Of a stretch of DNA of 64,000 nt, positions 62,619 through 64,000 are shown one piece after another. The DNA is taken from positions 5,332,001 through 5,396,000 of the forward strand of contig OY769938.1 of the NCBI GenBank assembly GCA_963669295.1, read 5' to 3'. The notes beneath the pieces are model-generated. The model had not been told where the DNA came from. It did no database searches and worked only from the letters and a program-made list of their open reading frames with translations. Both the position numbers and the translations under genes were made by a program. Each line of letters starts with the position of its first letter. Position 1 is the stretch's first letter. This stretch comes from G963669295 sp963669295. Lineage in GTDB: Bacteria; Bacteroidota; Bacteroidia; Flavobacteriales_D; CALLUQ01.

Positions 62619-64000
62619 TTAGGATTCTTGCAATTTGTGGGTGAATCGCAACACAATGAATTCTGCTGGTCGTACGGCTGCCAATCCGATCTCAATGATC
62701 AGTCTGCCTTCCAAAATGTCCAGTTCAGTCATGGTTTCGCCCAATCCCACATTCACGAAATAAGCGTCTTCGGGTTTCGCACCTGCAAAAGCTCCTTGTC
62801 GCCACAACGTGTTGAGGTAGTTCTCGGTCATGTTTCGCACCCTCAACCAGGTATTGCCATCGTTGGGTTCGAATACCACCGCTTGTGTTGCTTTCTTCAA
62901 TGATTCTTCAACGGTGTTGAACAACCTGCGTACTGGCACATAGCGCCATTCGTTGCTGTTGCCATCCAATGTGCGTGCTCCCCATACGATGATGCCTTTA
63001 CCGGTAAACGAGCGAATCGCATTGATGGATTTTCCTGTACCAGTTACATTCAAATCCTCTTGTTCGGCATTGGTTAACAAAATAGAGGGCGCTACTACAG
63101 AGTTCAAGCTTACATTGGCTGGTGCTTTCCACACGCCTCTGCTGGCGTCTACTGAAGAGTATACTCCTGTCATTGCTCCTGAAGGAGGTAACTCCATCAA
63201 CGTGCTTTCAAAACCTTGTTCAGCAATGAAATCTTTAATTTCTTGCGCTGTAACGTTCAGGTCGCCAGCATCAATAGCCGCTTGCAACGTTTTCTTGGTG
63301 CCGTCGTCTAACTTCACCTGAATGAGGTCGTTGTCGGTACTATTGAATTCGTAAGCAAGGGTAGTGTTCAATCGTGGGTAGTACACTGCACCGTACTTGA
63401 GGTTTTGTGTGCCCAACGATGTTCTCGAGTTGGAGATCTCATCGGCATGCACTGCATTTGGGTAAGTGTCTATCACCGAAAAACGATCTTGTAATTTAGC
63501 ACACTGTGCCATCATTGCCACCACCACTTCGCTCCACGAACCAATGGCCGATAAATAAATGGCCTCTGGAACTACCAGTAAGGTAGGCTCGTCTTCTTGC
63601 TCTAACAAGGCAAGTGCAGCAAGCAAGGTAGGCTTGCTAATTTGTGTGCTGTTGACATCAGGATAGGTTCCTGCTGAAACAATGTAGCAAGCTCCACCAC
63701 CATTGTTGAAGTGCATTTTTACAGAATAGTACAAGATGTGTTCTATACCATAAGTGGTAACGTCATCAATGGTATCGTTCTCTGACAGTGAAGTAGAGGT
63801 TGAAAGTTCAACCAACACACGTTTATCAGGCCCTCCAAAGATGGCTTCATATTCTACCATTGAAGTGATTCTCGTTGGTGGAATATTGCCTTCATCGTCG
63901 GGGTCAGGCTGTGTTTCGGTATATCCTACAAAGGCAGGAATTGCAGTGGCTACTTGTGCTACCGAGGCGGGTAAGGTAGAGATTTCCTCTACAAATACGC
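62619..64000 (-). CDS. eCIS contractile sheath protein (partial at window edge)
   Basis: The open frame continues past its internal Met at 63860 to the window edge, giving VFVEEISTLPASVAQVATA at the very start of the visible part. This is the standard sheath N-terminus; about ten codons are missing. The C-terminal region has EDAYFVNVGLGETMTELDIL and GRLIIEIGLAAVRPAEFIVL, typical of tail-sheath family proteins. It contracts to drive the tube through the target membrane. The visible part is ~460 residues, fitting a full-length sheath. Confidence 0.96.
   Translation of the reverse strand, partial: VFVEEISTLPASVAQVATAIPAFVGYTETQPDPDDEGNIPPTRITSMVEYEAIFGGPDKRVLVELSTSTSLSENDTIDDVTTYGIEHILYYSVKMHFNNGGGACYIVSAGTYPDVNSTQISKPTLLAALALLEQEDEPTLLVVPEAIYLSAIGSWSEVVVAMMAQCAKLQDRFSVIDTYPNAVHADEISNSRTSLGTQNLKYGAVYYPRLNTTLAYEFNSTDNDLIQVKLDDGTKKTLQAAIDAGDLNVTAQEIKDFIAEQGFESTLMELPPSGAMTGVYSSVDASRGVWKAPANVSLNSVVAPSILLTNAEQEDLNVTGTGKSINAIRSFTGKGIIVWGARTLDGNSNEWRYVPVRRLFNTVEESLKKATQAVVFEPNDGNTWLRVRNMTENYLNTLWRQGAFAGAKPEDAYFVNVGLGETMTELDILEGRLIIEIGLAAVRPAEFIVLRFTHKLQES

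Overview
The window looks like chromosomal DNA of a Bacteroidota bacterium. Four secreted proteins end in type IX secretion (Por/T9SS) sorting domains. There are several DUF-type lipoproteins and TonB-less outer-membrane barrels typical of the phylum, and genes lack strong Shine-Dalgarno sites. The one promoter I can propose matches the TTTG / TAnnTTTG Bacteroidota pattern. No tRNA, rRNA or CRISPR array was seen. I cannot name the species.

Left part (1-33 kb): ordinary and accessory genes. These are secreted T9SS proteins (a FG-GAP propeller, a LamG protein, a lysyl-endopeptidase-like protease), a di-heme cytochrome c peroxidase, a GNAT acetyltransferase, an archaemetzincin-like lipoprotein, small lipoproteins, a TlpA-type thioredoxin, a Ste24-like M48 protease, a VWA-like membrane protein, fabG, sucD and mnmE. 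A 2-kb array of six ~165-bp repeats carries two identical GIY-YIG nuclease genes (18.9-20.8 kb). Two pseudogenes are recognised by reading through in-frame stops. At 16.1-17.5 kb lies an orphan gene that looks like a cargo protein of an extracellular contractile injection system (eCIS).

Right part (33-64 kb): one long, tightly packed minus-strand operon for an eCIS (AFP/PVC/MAC-type, phage-tail-like). In transcription order it reads: sheath (cut by the window edge), two tube proteins, a 51-residue DUF5908 protein, LysM tube/baseplate protein, VgrG/gp5-like spike, PAAR tip, gp25 wedge, two large baseplate wedge proteins, a 1404-residue Ig-repeat protein in the position normally held by the tail fibre, tape-measure protein, AAA+ ATPase, then a cargo module. 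The cargo module holds two DUF4157 proteins. The first is followed by a small lipoprotein gene. The second ends in an HNH-type nuclease and is followed by a SUKH/SMI1-like gene, so the pair looks like toxin and immunity. A decayed gene fragment sits at the very end.

The most unusual points are the 17 related Ig-like repeats spread over two adjacent baseplate/fibre-position proteins, the apparent toxin-immunity arrangement in an eCIS, and the detached effector candidate 16 kb away.
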